Shown: in pieces, positions 23,601 through 32,000 of the stretch
How positions within the stretch are numbered: the first letter of the stretch is position 1
Layout of the letters: each line of letters begins with the position of its first letter
Source: Rhyzopertha dominica
Lineage: Eukaryota; Arthropoda; Insecta; Coleoptera; Bostrichidae
Length of the DNA: 64,000 nt
Reading direction: 5' to 3'
Assembly (NCBI GenBank): GCA_025024175.1
Contig: QCXZ01000137.1
Span: 79,174,680-79,238,679 of the forward strand
Notes under the pieces: model-generated
Database searches by the model: none
Told to the model about the DNA's origin: nothing
What the model saw: the letters and a program-made list of their open reading frames with translations, nothing else
Translations under genes and position numbers: made by a program

Positions 23601-25738
23601 TTGAAGCGGAACCTGGTACAAGTCTTCGAGTTGCATCGAGACAAACTCATTTTAAAAAAGATACCATTCGTACATTATTAAGAAGGAATGGCTTATATCC
23701 CTTTAGACCTCAAAAAGTTCAAGTTTTACATGAAGGAGATAGGGAGCTTCGGATTAATTTTTGTAGATGGTTATTGGATAGCGTAAACAATGATCCTCAT
23801 TTTATAGAAAATATTATGTTTACTGATGAGTGTACATTTACGCTGGAAGGAATCATAAATACCCATAATTTACATAAATGGAATGAGGAAAACCCCCATT
23901 TAATACGTAAAAGATGCCACCAAAGACGATGGTCAGTAAACATTTGGGCTGGATTATTAAATAATAATGTAATCGGTCCAAACATTTTACCTAACCGACT
24001 TAATTCAGACTCGTATTTTCATTTTTTAAATGACAATTTACCACTGCCATTGCTAGAAGAAGTTCCATAAGCAACTAGGTTGAATTGTTGGTTCCAACTT
24101 GATGGTGCCCCTGCACATTATATGGTAGACAAGTGAGAACTTTACTAGATCAAAAATTCCCAGACTGCTGGATTGGAAGGGGTGGACCCGTGCTATGGCC
24201 TCCTAGATCCCCGGATCTAAATCCTTTAGATTTTTTCTTCTGGGGATTCTTGAAAGAAAAGGTGTACTTGGAACCTGTTGAGAACCCGGAAGATGTAATG
24301 GCTCGTATTCACGCTGCTGTGACACTTATAGACGATAACATGCTACAGAGGGTGCGTGATTCAATGACAAATCGTGCAAACGTTTGTATTGAGGTAGACG
24401 GCGATGTGTTTGAACATGTTTTATAAATTAATTTTTTGTTTTGTAACAATCATTTGTTTTTAATAGAGTTTAAAGGTTGTCTTTCAGATATGTTTTTTTT
24501 ATCGATAACTCGGTAACCATGGCCTAAACGCAATTTTTTTATTCTTACATTTCGATTTGATTTAGCCCCCCGATTCATATTCTCAAAGGACGGGCGTCAA
24601 TTTTGAGACACCCTGTATATGAGCCTTAAGACACTCAGGGAGCGTTAGGGCTCCGTTCTTGGTCCCACAATAATCGTATTTCTATCACTGACCTTATTAA
24701 ATTAAATCATCATTGCTTGGTCAAAACAAAGGAGGATGGCTCTTAGGCATATAATTAACTCCCGATTCTTTAAAATGTAAATTATAGTTTTTTCATTAAT
24801 GGAATTACAAAAATTCTATATATAAGTGATTTACTAGATATAACTCTAGATATGGGTAATCCAAGTCAATAAAATTGCTTGTCAACTATTTCGAGTCTAT
24901 TGAGAGCACATATTTTTGAGCTAGCGGACAAAGTACTTTTGTCAGGGACAGTATTTTCATTGCCGGTTACCCATATGTCTTCGCACAGAGTTTTAGTTTT
25001 TATCATGAATGATTTATCGTCCAGGAAGTCAACAGAAATCTAGCAATACTAAGAAGGTGTTCTTATTTGGACTTTTAAGAAATTGTTATTAAGTTTGTTT
25101 TAGTTTTGCTGACTCAGTATTATCAGTCACTGCAGAATGTGATAATTTCCTTATTCTATCCTTACTTTTACAGAAATAAGGTAAAAAATTACTATAGACA
25201 TTATTTGGTTACTTTTGAATGTATTTCCCTGGTACCGTCAATTCTTTGAATTGATGAAGATTCGTAAAAGATATCAAAGAGGCTTTATACAGATTGTCAC
25301 TGTATTCTTCAATATTTTTAATGGGCAATTAACGTAATTCTAGTATAAATGAAGAAACAATATTACCTTTCAGGCATATATTTTAATGTGTGTGTAGTGG
25401 AATGATAATAACAACAGTCGGAAATGCTGAAATAATCTGCCATCATTTCTTATGTATACTAAGTGTTAATCAAGCTTGTTCCATAAGAGCTAATTGAATG
25501 AATCTCTTTTGTTTCTCAGTTGCAGGAATTGAGCGAATCTGCCAACTCGGATCTCTCTAGTGCATTTGAGAGTGCCATATCCACAGTAAACTCCAACGTC
25601 GCTTGGACTAGCGTACATTTGGATGATATCACCCAATGGATATCAGATGAATTAGGTGAAGGAGAGAGCGCAGCCAGTATGGTTGCTTGCAGTTTGACTA
25701 CAATCTTATTATCTGCATTCATTGCTCTAGTACGATAA
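2666..25738 (+). CDS. Aminopeptidase N-like gene APN-A (M1 zinc metallopeptidase), 5' end outside the window
   Basis: Eleven exons join in frame: 2666-2815, 2872-3355, 5702-5858, 5914-5995, 6047-6236, 6512-6704, 8880-9157, 13125-13477, 20088-20210, 20291-20366, 25520-25738 (TAA at 25736-25738). All junctions are GT-AG and phases agree, giving about 768 aa. Visible are the [11 protein letters not shown] start of the catalytic domain, [25 protein letters not shown] followed 18 residues later by the NEGFA glutamate (zinc site), and AYGKSGAVLRML with the catalytic Tyr. The last exon ends in a hydrophobic tail ([17 protein letters not shown]), as in GPI-anchored gut APNs. The family removes N-terminal residues from peptides at the cell surface. 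By homology with APN-B, one exon (signal peptide and about 160 aa) lies left of the window. Two introns present in APN-B are absent here. Introns carry many transposons but no exon is visibly broken. Sure of family; exact junctions need RNA. Confidence 0.93.
3427..3572 (+). repeat. (GGTCA)n minisatellite between two 32-bp direct repeats
   Basis: About 16 GGTCA pentamers (3452-3530, one variant unit with GGGTC) lie between two identical 32-bp copies that start CCTTACCGATGTCTGAACAG (3427-3458 and 3541-3572). It sits in the APN-A intron just after exon 3355. The open frame across it is low-complexity read-through, not a gene. Confidence 0.85.
3660..5530 (-). mobile_element. 5'-truncated non-LTR retrotransposon (Jockey/CR1-like LINE)
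   Basis: On the - strand, 5456-4046 encodes reverse transcriptase in two frames. The first frame has [35 protein letters not shown] and [19 protein letters not shown]. The second has [16 protein letters not shown], the active-site block as FADY rather than FADD, then thumb and C-terminal sequence. The lost Asp and a frame break near 4830 make it inactive. The 3' end is near 3660, where the - strand finishes in a TTTA repeat. The endonuclease domain is missing, as expected for 5' truncation. Lies in the APN-A intron 3356-5701. Confidence 0.8.
6720..7997 (-). mobile_element. DD41D-like Tc1/mariner-superfamily element, damaged
   Basis: Inverted ends: CCGGACGTTTCACGAATG on the left and its partner ending CATTCGTGAAACATCCTG on the right, each flanked by TA. 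The - strand carries transposase pieces: [24 protein letters not shown], then [20 protein letters not shown] and [10 protein letters not shown]. The stretch between the second and third acidic residues is three residues shorter than in the copy at 46450. N bases and frame changes break the gene. The left end starts 15 bp after the donor of APN-A exon 6512-6704. Confidence 0.8.
8170..8210 (-). ncRNA. Degenerate hammerhead-like motif (Penelope-type)
   Basis: On the - strand, CCTGATGATGG is followed after a short spacer by GGAAACGATCGCCG. CTGATGA and GAAA are the two conserved core strings of hammerhead ribozymes, which are known in Penelope-like elements. Pairing of the intervening stem is poor, so this is probably a relic. 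Confidence 0.3.
8438..8465. repeat. (TAA)n microsatellite
   Basis: A run of TAA/AAT triplets in the APN-A intron between 6705 and 8879. Confidence 0.7.
9158..10395. other. APN-A intron segment, nothing recognised
   Basis: AT-rich intron DNA with only short chance frames on both strands. No terminal repeat or conserved protein motif was seen. Confidence 0.4.
10396..11009 (-). pseudogene. Tc1/mariner-superfamily transposase fragment
   Basis: The - strand reads ...[21 protein letters not shown], then [15 protein letters not shown], a tract ending in [12 protein letters not shown], and finally [27 protein letters not shown]. The order DDEKYFT then [11 protein letters not shown] matches the first two catalytic Asp blocks of the IS630/Tc1/mariner DDE domain. 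A frame change near 10560 and loss of the third catalytic block leave it nonfunctional. No terminal inverted repeat found. Confidence 0.6.
11010..13124. other. APN-A intron segment with an imperfect tandem duplication
   Basis: Two diverged copies of a stretch containing CCCCGTATTG and CATTTCCAGTGGAATA lie about 120 bp apart (about 11275-11345 and 11393-11462). The part 11450-12110 has higher GC than its surroundings and could be the untranslated part of an unidentified retroelement. Several N bases lie at 12094-12325. I recognise no protein before the APN-A exon at 13125. Confidence 0.4.
13478..15113. other. APN-A intron segment, nothing recognised
   Basis: AT-rich with one N at 14202. No coding similarity or terminal repeats noticed. 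Confidence 0.35.
15114..15300. repeat. Foldback palindrome, two 83-bp arms
   Basis: Arm 15114-15196 and arm 15218-15300 are near-perfect reverse complements around a 21-bp loop. The second arm reads CCTCTGAAGAAGCTTGCC, then CTCGTGCTAGTGAAATG, which contains CTGAAGA and GAAA separated by a partly self-complementary stretch, like a hammerhead core with an extra base. Transcribed as part of the APN-A intron it would form a long hairpin. Confidence 0.8.
15301..16969. other. APN-A intron segment, unidentified
   Basis: Short frames only. N bases at 16144 and 16153. It may be the 3' part of the Penelope-like element that follows on the - strand, but no GIY-YIG endonuclease motif could be read. Confidence 0.3.
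16970..17830 (-). mobile_element. Penelope-like element reverse transcriptase fragment
   Basis: On the - strand from 17830: [18 protein letters not shown], then [20 protein letters not shown] followed by [16 protein letters not shown], then after a frame change FRYVDDVFA, the RT active site. Downstream pieces include THTD and the motif around [12 protein letters not shown]. The order fits Penelope-like RT. Frameshifts and stops make it a pseudogene. Lies in the APN-A intron 13478-20087. Confidence 0.65.
18132..19462 (+). mobile_element. Mariner element, copy 1 (1.33 kb, full length)
   Basis: Ends CGAGGCATGTTTTTTAA (left) and TTAAAAAACATGCCTGG (right) are inverted repeats flanked by the TA target duplication (18130-18131, 19463-19464). 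One transposase ORF fills the inside. Near-identical copies lie at 37377-38703 and 40147-41322. Inserted in the APN-A intron. Confidence 0.95.
18294..19376 (+). CDS. Mariner transposase, open but with a changed catalytic Asp
   Basis: The 360-aa frame from ATG 18294 has an N-terminal helix-turn-helix region ([18 protein letters not shown]), linker GRPS, WVPKML, and the DDE domain. The first catalytic Asp is in [13 protein letters not shown]. The second block reads LLHNNARPH, where copies 2 and 3 have HDNARP, so the second Asp is Asn. The third Asp is in [13 protein letters not shown]; 34 residues lie between the second and third sites (DD34D). Though open, this protein should be inactive. A GTG 9 bp upstream could only add three residues; ATG is preferred. 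Confidence 0.9.
   Translation: MPPTIVSPADCEVRAVIRFLSAKGVKPIDIHREICEVYGLNIMSDGMVRKWVRAFKDGRTNVHDEERSGRPSVVNEDLVQKVNEKVRENRRFTISSLCDCFPQYSRSVLYRIVTENLNYRKLCSRWVPKMLTDLHKTQSLGSALTLLERYHNEGEDFLDQIVTGDETWVAYVTPESKQQSVEWRHSLSPRKVKFKQTISARKIMYTVFWDRKGVLLVEFLPRNETINAASYCKTLNNLRRAIQNKRRGKLSKGIVLLHNNARPHVANRTKDLIKSFKWETLDHPLYSPDLAPSDYHLFLHLKKHLGGQRLQDDNEVETFVIQWLTSQTAEFYEKGIQKLVPRYDKCLNIHGNYVEKQIKV
20780..22328 (+). mobile_element. Tc1-like transposon, degenerate
   Basis: Inverted ends CACTCACCGGCACGAAAAAC (left) and the inverse around CCGTTTTTCGTACCGGTGAG (right), flanked by TA. Inside, from ATG 21091, the + strand gives [20 protein letters not shown] and [12 protein letters not shown] (N-terminal helix-turn-helix), then [20 protein letters not shown] followed by [35 protein letters not shown] and [13 protein letters not shown]. 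Several frameshifts, one N (21611) and stops break it. In the last long intron of APN-A. Confidence 0.85.
23066..24615 (+). mobile_element. Tc1/mariner-superfamily element with inverted ends over 50 bp (DD41D-like)
   Basis: Left end CAGGGTGTCTCAAAATTGAC and its mirror at the right continue as inverted repeats for more than 50 bp, with TA at 23064-23065 and 24616-24617. Transposase runs on the + strand (see the entry at 23351). Confidence 0.92.
23351..24426 (+). pseudogene. DD41D-like transposase with a single frame break
   Basis: ATG 23351 opens 239 aa: an N-terminal helix-turn-helix region ([19 protein letters not shown]), [11 protein letters not shown] with the first acidic site, [14 protein letters not shown] and [16 protein letters not shown] at 24068 and a frame slip near 24120 interrupt the block with the second site ([11 protein letters not shown]). 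The rest, 24133-24426, has [18 protein letters not shown] followed by NPLDFFFWG with the third site and ends [15 protein letters not shown]. About 41-42 residues separate the second and third sites. Only a few changes from a working gene, so a fairly young insertion. Confidence 0.85.
24618..25519. other. APN-A last intron, right part
   Basis: AT-rich; no coding or repeat structure recognised before the final exon at 25520. Confidence 0.4.
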
Positions 25739-25809
25739 TTATAGAATATGTACTATGGTTGGCTGAAAGTCAATTTATTTCTTTACCATCTCTTTATAAT
25801 TGTAATGGC

Positions 25810-25815
25810 AATAAA
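25810..25815 (+). terminator. APN-A polyadenylation signal AATAAA
   Basis: AATAAA lies 72 bp after the APN-A stop codon, a normal distance for an insect 3' UTR. Confidence 0.55.
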
Positions 25816-26329
25816 ATGTAATCAGCTGCCGTTCCATCAGATTAGATAGGAATTTGGTGAGCATATTTGGTACTTTTGTAATATATCATTATTTTATTTA
25901 CGACGATAGTATAATAAAAATTATTTAACAGTAACGAGCTCCTTTATTACTACTTTGTTTCAAGCGAATTATTATTTACTCCAAAAGCAAATATTAAACT
26001 GTTTTAAAGCGTAATGGTTTTTATCAACTTAAGCATGTGAATTATTGTAAGTGAATATGTAACGATTATAATATGCTAGAATGTTAAAAAATAACAAATC
26101 CCCCTTCGTATCGTGGGCTTAAATTGGTACAGATTTTTAAGAAAAAGAAAAAGGTATTACTTATTCGAGAACCAATTTTGAATATCAGTCAGAAAACGCT
26201 ATTGTAGAACTTCAAGTACCAGCAAATCTGAGTACTTCTTCGGTTTTATCACACAATCACGTCTTGATTCTGCGGCACTTTTTTACGTAATTGGTTAACA
26301 CAAAATAGTTAAGAAAAGTGTTAGCAACA

Positions 26330-26830
26330 CTTTCTTTCATTCGTGTCTCTTCAGAACTTGAATGTCGGCTCCACTGTCGGCCAGAAAAGTGGCCGAAGTT
26401 CTGCGAAAACGATGTCCTGTGCACTGATCGGCTCCGGTAAACCTAAGAACGCGGCCTTGGTATATTGTAGAAGGGTTTGCACTGTGCCCTCTTTATAATA
26501 TACACCGAGTCTATGGTTTTCACATATTTAGGTCTTAGCTTCAAGTACTTCCAGTAAATCTCCAAGCCGTCTATTACATCTTCCTATGTTACTGTGAAGA
26601 CACGTTTTTTTCTTGTTTTTATATCGTGTAATGTTACTAAGATATGCCCGCCTTCTACGTCGTCAACTGTCAGCAGTTCTTCCGCGCGACAGGCTCTGTG
26701 CAATGCTATTATTGTCACAACCTTCATAAGTAGAGAAACTTGTTATCAAGAGCATTATTAATGCAATTCTTCACATCGTTCATTGATAACACTTTTGATT
26801 TTTTTACGGCATAACCGTCATTTTGACGTT
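26330..26830 (-). pseudogene. Tyrosine recombinase (Crypton-like) fragment
   Basis: The - strand reads, in pieces: MNDVKNCINNALDNKFLYL, then VVTIIALHRACRAEELLTVD with the catalytic Arg context ACRxxEL, DDVEGGHILVTLHDIKTRKK, and further on QCTGHRFRRTSATFLADSG followed by ADIQVLKRHE. TGHRFRRTSAT is the conserved HxxR block of tyrosine recombinases such as Cryptons. Frame changes and a stop right after KRHE make it a relic. It lies between APN-A and APN-B. A domesticated host gene is less likely given the breaks. Confidence 0.65.
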
Positions 26831-27296
26831 TGAGATATGTCAGCAACAGAAATGTCCTCGTTTTCGTTTAACTGTAAAATGTTTCGTAGCACTGAATACT
26901 AAGACCAGAGTGTTGAAGCTTTAAGAGTTTTCACCTGTAAGAAAATTTAAAATTAGTTCTTGTAAAAAATTTCATAAATGAAACAAACCTTTTAACAAAA
27001 TTACGCAATTAGAATGTTTTCACTTGCTCCTTGCACATTTTTTTTTAATTTCTCCAGGGATATAACTGTTGGTAATCTTTCTCGTACTTTGCTTTAGACG
27101 TTGTAGGTAGCAAACTTGACTCTGCTTCTAATTCCAAAATTTCGCCTTTAATTTCACTTGAGTGATGCATTTTGTAGTTTGCAGAAAAGCGTCATCACAA
27201 ATTATTTATTTATTATTCCAATGTTTTGTTTCTTTGTCGACAAGTATACACAAACTTGAAACAGATTACTTTGAGAACAGAAAAAACAATTTATTA

Positions 27297-27540
27297 CTTC
27301 CACATCCAACGGATGGAAAGTATTGCATCGCGAAAAAATTTTTATTTGCTCAGTCGCTTTAAAATGGTCGAAAACGCAAAAAACAAAATTTGAGCAAATA
27401 AATTTCTTGTCTGTGTGCCTGTGGTTTTGCTTGTGGATACGATAACTTTCGAAAGACTTAATATATGAACTTGAAATTTGGCAAACGTATAAATCTCAAC
27501 TACCCAAAGCGATCTATTGTTTGTGGAATAAGTAGGGCAT
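27297..27540 (-). repeat. Dispersed repeat, copy 1 (partner at 51714-52290)
   Basis: Shares, in inverse orientation with 51714-52290, TTCCACATCCAACGGATGG, CTTTCGAAAGACTTAATATA, a tract ending AACTACCCAAAGCGA, and more. No protein is recognised in it; the open frames here come from the repeat. Orientation label is arbitrary. Confidence 0.8.
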
Positions 27541-28976
27541 CGGTAAGGGGGCAAAATTGTGGGGTAACTACCCTTTTTGCAAATTTTATTTTTATTTCGT
27601 TTTAGTATGTGATTAGTAGTATAACTGCAAGTATTATTCGTTCTTATAAATTTTCGGTGCAGCAAACTGTGTAGAAGAGATTAGCAAAAAACTGTCACTT
27701 AAAGAAAACGGTTTTTCCTAAATATCTCCTAATATATTTAATATATACAAAAAATGAAAATGCCATCAGATAGGAAATAAAATTTCTCACAAAAAGTGTC
27801 TTAGAAAATTTAACCAAAATTTTGACATTTTCGAAATATTTCCAAAAAACCTATTTTGGACCCTGCTCGTACGATTGTTTTAAATTTTGGTATTATATAG
27901 AAAATCTAATTCCCGATCAGAAAGCACTGTTGTAATTTTTTGTAAAGTTAATAATTTTTGAGTTATTTGGAAAAAACCGATTTTAAAATTTATATATTTT
28001 TGCTAATATCATGAGGACTTTGCCTTAAAAAAATGTGTAGAGAGACAAAATGCTCAAAATCTGATTACTAATCGTATAGTATAAGAAATAAAAACGTAAA
28101 TGTCATTTTGACAATTGGATGTGGAAGTACTGATTCAATTTGCAACGGTTTTTTAAGATTACAGGAAATTTCGTGATCTACACCAAAAAATACGTGTTTC
28201 AACCGTACAAGGAAAGTCGGTTTTCTTTACTTGTGAAATAATCTGCCACTGTCCTTCGAGTTTGTAAAATTCTGCAAAAAAATGCCTTTACGCATTTTTC
28301 GTATCCCTGGAAAATACACAAATTCTGTATATCCCGCGCAAAGAAAAAGCATGTAATTTGCCTAACTGGCTGCAAATTGTGCAATTTGTGTAACTGGGTT
28401 ATTGCTCAGCTTTGCACGTTAATTAAACTTTATTATTTATCATTTCATTTTGTGTTTGTTTACAGCGGTTAAGTGTCATAAAAATTAAAGGAAGCTAATT
28501 AGACCATTATATTGTATTCGCAGAAAATATCTGGCCCACATTATTTTTTTTAATGAGCAATAATGAGCAAAATTACTTATTAGGCATGTGTTGACGAGTG
28601 ATAGATTGCGATAAATAAATAAGGAAAAACTCCGTAACTATGCCCGATATGTGATAAAATAGAAATTCCTATGTTAAAGAGAAACAAATGTCGCATAGAA
28701 TAGTCTCACCTGGACTTTGAAGATGAATGTTAAGGAAATATTTACTGTGAAAATGTAACATTACTTGCAATTCTCATTTGCAGTTAAGAGCAGAACACAA
28801 TACGGTTGTAAAACAAGCTTTTTTACATAAGCTGGACATGCGCTGGCTCGCCTAGTAAACAAGTGCCGTATATACCGAATAATCAATTGTGCCAAAACTT
28901 GTTCATCGACCAAGCAAGCTTAATATTTCGCAAGCAATCTATTTCCACAAACCCCTACATAATCCACGCTAACACT
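27541..28976. other. APN-A/APN-B intergenic, no gene seen
   Basis: AT-rich and low complexity up to the APN-B promoter candidates. Short frames on both strands lack recognisable motifs. Confidence 0.4.
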
Positions 28977-29003
28977 GATAAGATTCGCTGGATTTTATAA
29001 ATA
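28977..29003 (+). promoter_or_regulatory. Candidate APN-B core promoter: GATAAG and TATA-like box
   Basis: GATAAG lies at 28977-28982 and TATAAATA at 28996-29003, 58 bp before the chosen start codon. GATA sites are common upstream of insect gut genes (established knowledge), and the TATA spacing allows a short 5' UTR. The sequence shows only the motifs; promoter activity is inferred. Confidence 0.45.
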
Positions 29004-29060
29004 TGCCATCCGCATATGATGTTACTGTCTTTCGCTACTTCTAGCGAAACACAAGTGAAA

Positions 29061-32000
29061 ATGGAGTGCAGATTAGTGATATTGCTGTCGGTCCTGACCG
29101 TTATTAGTGCTGTTCCAGTGAAGGAAAACTTAAGAAACGAAAATGTGAGGAACGACGCTCTGTTCAGGCTGCCAACGACGGTTTACCCAAGACACTACAA
29201 TTTGACCCTTCGCCTGGATCGCAACTTCGGTCCAGACCAGATTTTTTCGGGAACTGTTAGCATCCTTCTAAATGTTACTTCGCAAGTGTCCAGCATTAGC
29301 ATTCACTCCAGTGATATAACCATTAATGGATATATCAGTCTGACTTGTGGCGGCAACGAAACTAATTTGTTCGGTAATGTAACCAACGCTCCTGATTATG
29401 AAATGATATACATAAATACAACCGAACCGCTTAATGCGAGCTCCGAGTGCGTTCTACAGTTCGAAAACTTTACTGGGATTCTAGCTGACGATATGTTCGG
29501 CTTCTACAGGAGTTACTATTTGGATGAAAACAACGATACAGTGTAAGATTATAGTATCCATTTTAACGGTAGTAACTTCATTTTGTTTCTAATAATTTTA
29601 TTGTACAGGGTTTCTATAAATGATTCGTGCCTCCAGGGCACTTATGGAAATTATCGATTAAATCAGTTTTCCGTTTACATTTTTAATAATTTCATTTTTC
29701 TTTGCAAAAAGCTTCTCTTCGAAAATTTCGGTCTACACTGGAGACAAAGGTGAACCCATTGGCAGTCCATCGTCTTCCTTGTAGAATGTGTCATTGAACG
29801 TAAAATAACTTTGATCTATGCAAACTACTACTCAACTACTGAATATTGTGGAAATTTGCATAGATCATTTTACGTTCAATGACACATTCTACAAGCAAGA
29901 CGTTGGACTGCCAATGGGTTCACCTTTGACTCCAGTCTTGGCCGAAATTTTCATGTTTTGCAAAGAAAAATGAAATTATTAAAAATGTATTATTCTGTAC
30001 TAGATATGTTGATGATATTTTTTGTATTTGGACGGGAACTGACGGGCAGTTGCATGTATTCTCAAAATTCTTAAATACAATAAATAAAAATATTCAATTT
30101 ATCCTATAAAAAGAAGAGGATGGAGTTCTTCATTTTCTGGACTTACCATTGTCGGTAAAAAAATAGTAAAATAGACTATGAAATTTATAGAAAACTAACA
30201 CAAACAGATGTTACAATCCCGGCTTCTTCAAATCAATCATTACAGATTAAGCATTCCGTGTTTTATAGTTTAATAAACGGGCACAATACAAGAAATAACC
30301 ATCACTTAGATGAAAACGACGCTAAAGTTTTACATTGCGAAAGGAAAGGTAAAAAACTGAACCTTTCAGAACTTTTGGAAATTAAAAAAGCTCAGCATCA
30401 TAGATAACATTTGGCAAATGCACAAATAGAAACTCCCACGTCCAATACGCCTTTGATATTGCCGAAATTATAAAGGCGGCCTTTAAACCCAGCCGAGAGA
30501 TTTTACAACTGCATTTTACAACCCCTGTAAAAAAGGGGATGTAAACAAAATTCTGCACATCTGAGTTTAGTATAACGCTGTTAGCTCTTTGACAATAACC
30601 ATTTTAGATCGCAACGATCGTCAGAGTTATCTGATAAATCAAGTGAGACAAAGCACATACGTTCAAATCAGCTTGTTTTCAAGCAACCTAATTGATTCAG
30701 GATGTTTCACAATGAATGCACCTTTGAATCCATTCAACATATCAATAATTATTGTTATTTCTTACCTTTGAAAGAAAAATAGAACCTTAAATTGTTGGAA
30801 GATCTTTATAAAGCCATCAATTTCGTAAATGTAACTTGATCTACAAGTACTATCGTGCTCACTGACGTTCAGTGATCGCCGTGCATATTGTAGTTTGGCA
30901 GCATTTTTAAAAAACGGCACAAAGAAGTCAAAAATCAACGCCACCCGCGTTGCGTGAATCTTTTATAGAAACCCTGAAGAAAAAGTAGGTCGGATACAAC
31001 AATGTTAGCAGTCAAAGAACGTAAAGTGCTTATGAATTATATTCTGCTAATTGAAAGTGAGGATCAAACCTAAAATAAAAACAAATTTCACTAAACATGC
31101 GGAAATAATGTTATAGTCATTTCTTAGGTTTTATAAATTGACAGACTTTTTTCTGTCTAGTTGATCTTTTTTTTATTGACGTAGATTTTCAGAATTTGCG
31201 GTCGAGAAAGAAGTAGATATTTTTAATGTGCTTTGTTTGCTGTAAAAATATGCATAGATCAAAGTTATTTTATGTTTACTGACATCTTCCACAAGCAAAC
31301 TATGGGTATGCCTTTGTTTCCAATATTGGTCAAATTTGTTATATCGTCTCTTGAAGAAAAGCTCTACAACGAAAATTTTGTTATTGTGGACTGTTCAAAT
31401 ATGTTCAGATTATATTTTCTGTATTCTGACGGGAACTGACAGATAGCTAGTAATTCGGCTGAAAAGTTCGTATCGTCTTAAAAAAATATATATTTTTTTG
31501 ACAAAATTCGACCTTATTCAAAACATTACCATCGAGAGTTATACACCGATTATAGCGATCTTTTGGATACCATTTTTATAGTACTATCTGTGTTTTGCTT
31601 CAAAATAGGCCTCAATCTCAGCGATTTTTCATTGATTTGTGATCCGGTGCGGTGTCTTGATGAAAAAACCCTTTCTTCTTCTTCAAATGGAGCCTTTTTC
31701 CCGCCATTTCGTCCTTCAAACGCTCCAATAACGCAATGTAATATAGAGGCCACAACTCGGCCAGTTCAGTCCAAAGCCAGAGTACATCAAGCCATTTTTT
31801 GGTATCGGCAGCATTTTTTTCATAAAAAAATAATTTTATCCATTTTGTTTTCAAAATAACAAAAGTTGCTTTGCTCAAAATGCTAATATCTCTTCTTCTT
31901 CTTGTTATTGGCCTCTTGCTTAACTTTGCATCCAGTCACGCTTGATGCTATATCTCACAAATTAATAGTTCGACAGCTGTCAAATTTATATAAATAGCTT

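Noticed and set aside
27162..27665. Two overlapping frames of 66 and 107 aa
   Set aside because: They fall inside the dispersed repeat also present at 51714-52290 and have no recognised domain.
29016..29060. Upstream in-frame ATG for APN-B
   Set aside because: It would put a hydrophilic stretch before the signal peptide; the ATG at 29061 fits secreted APNs better.
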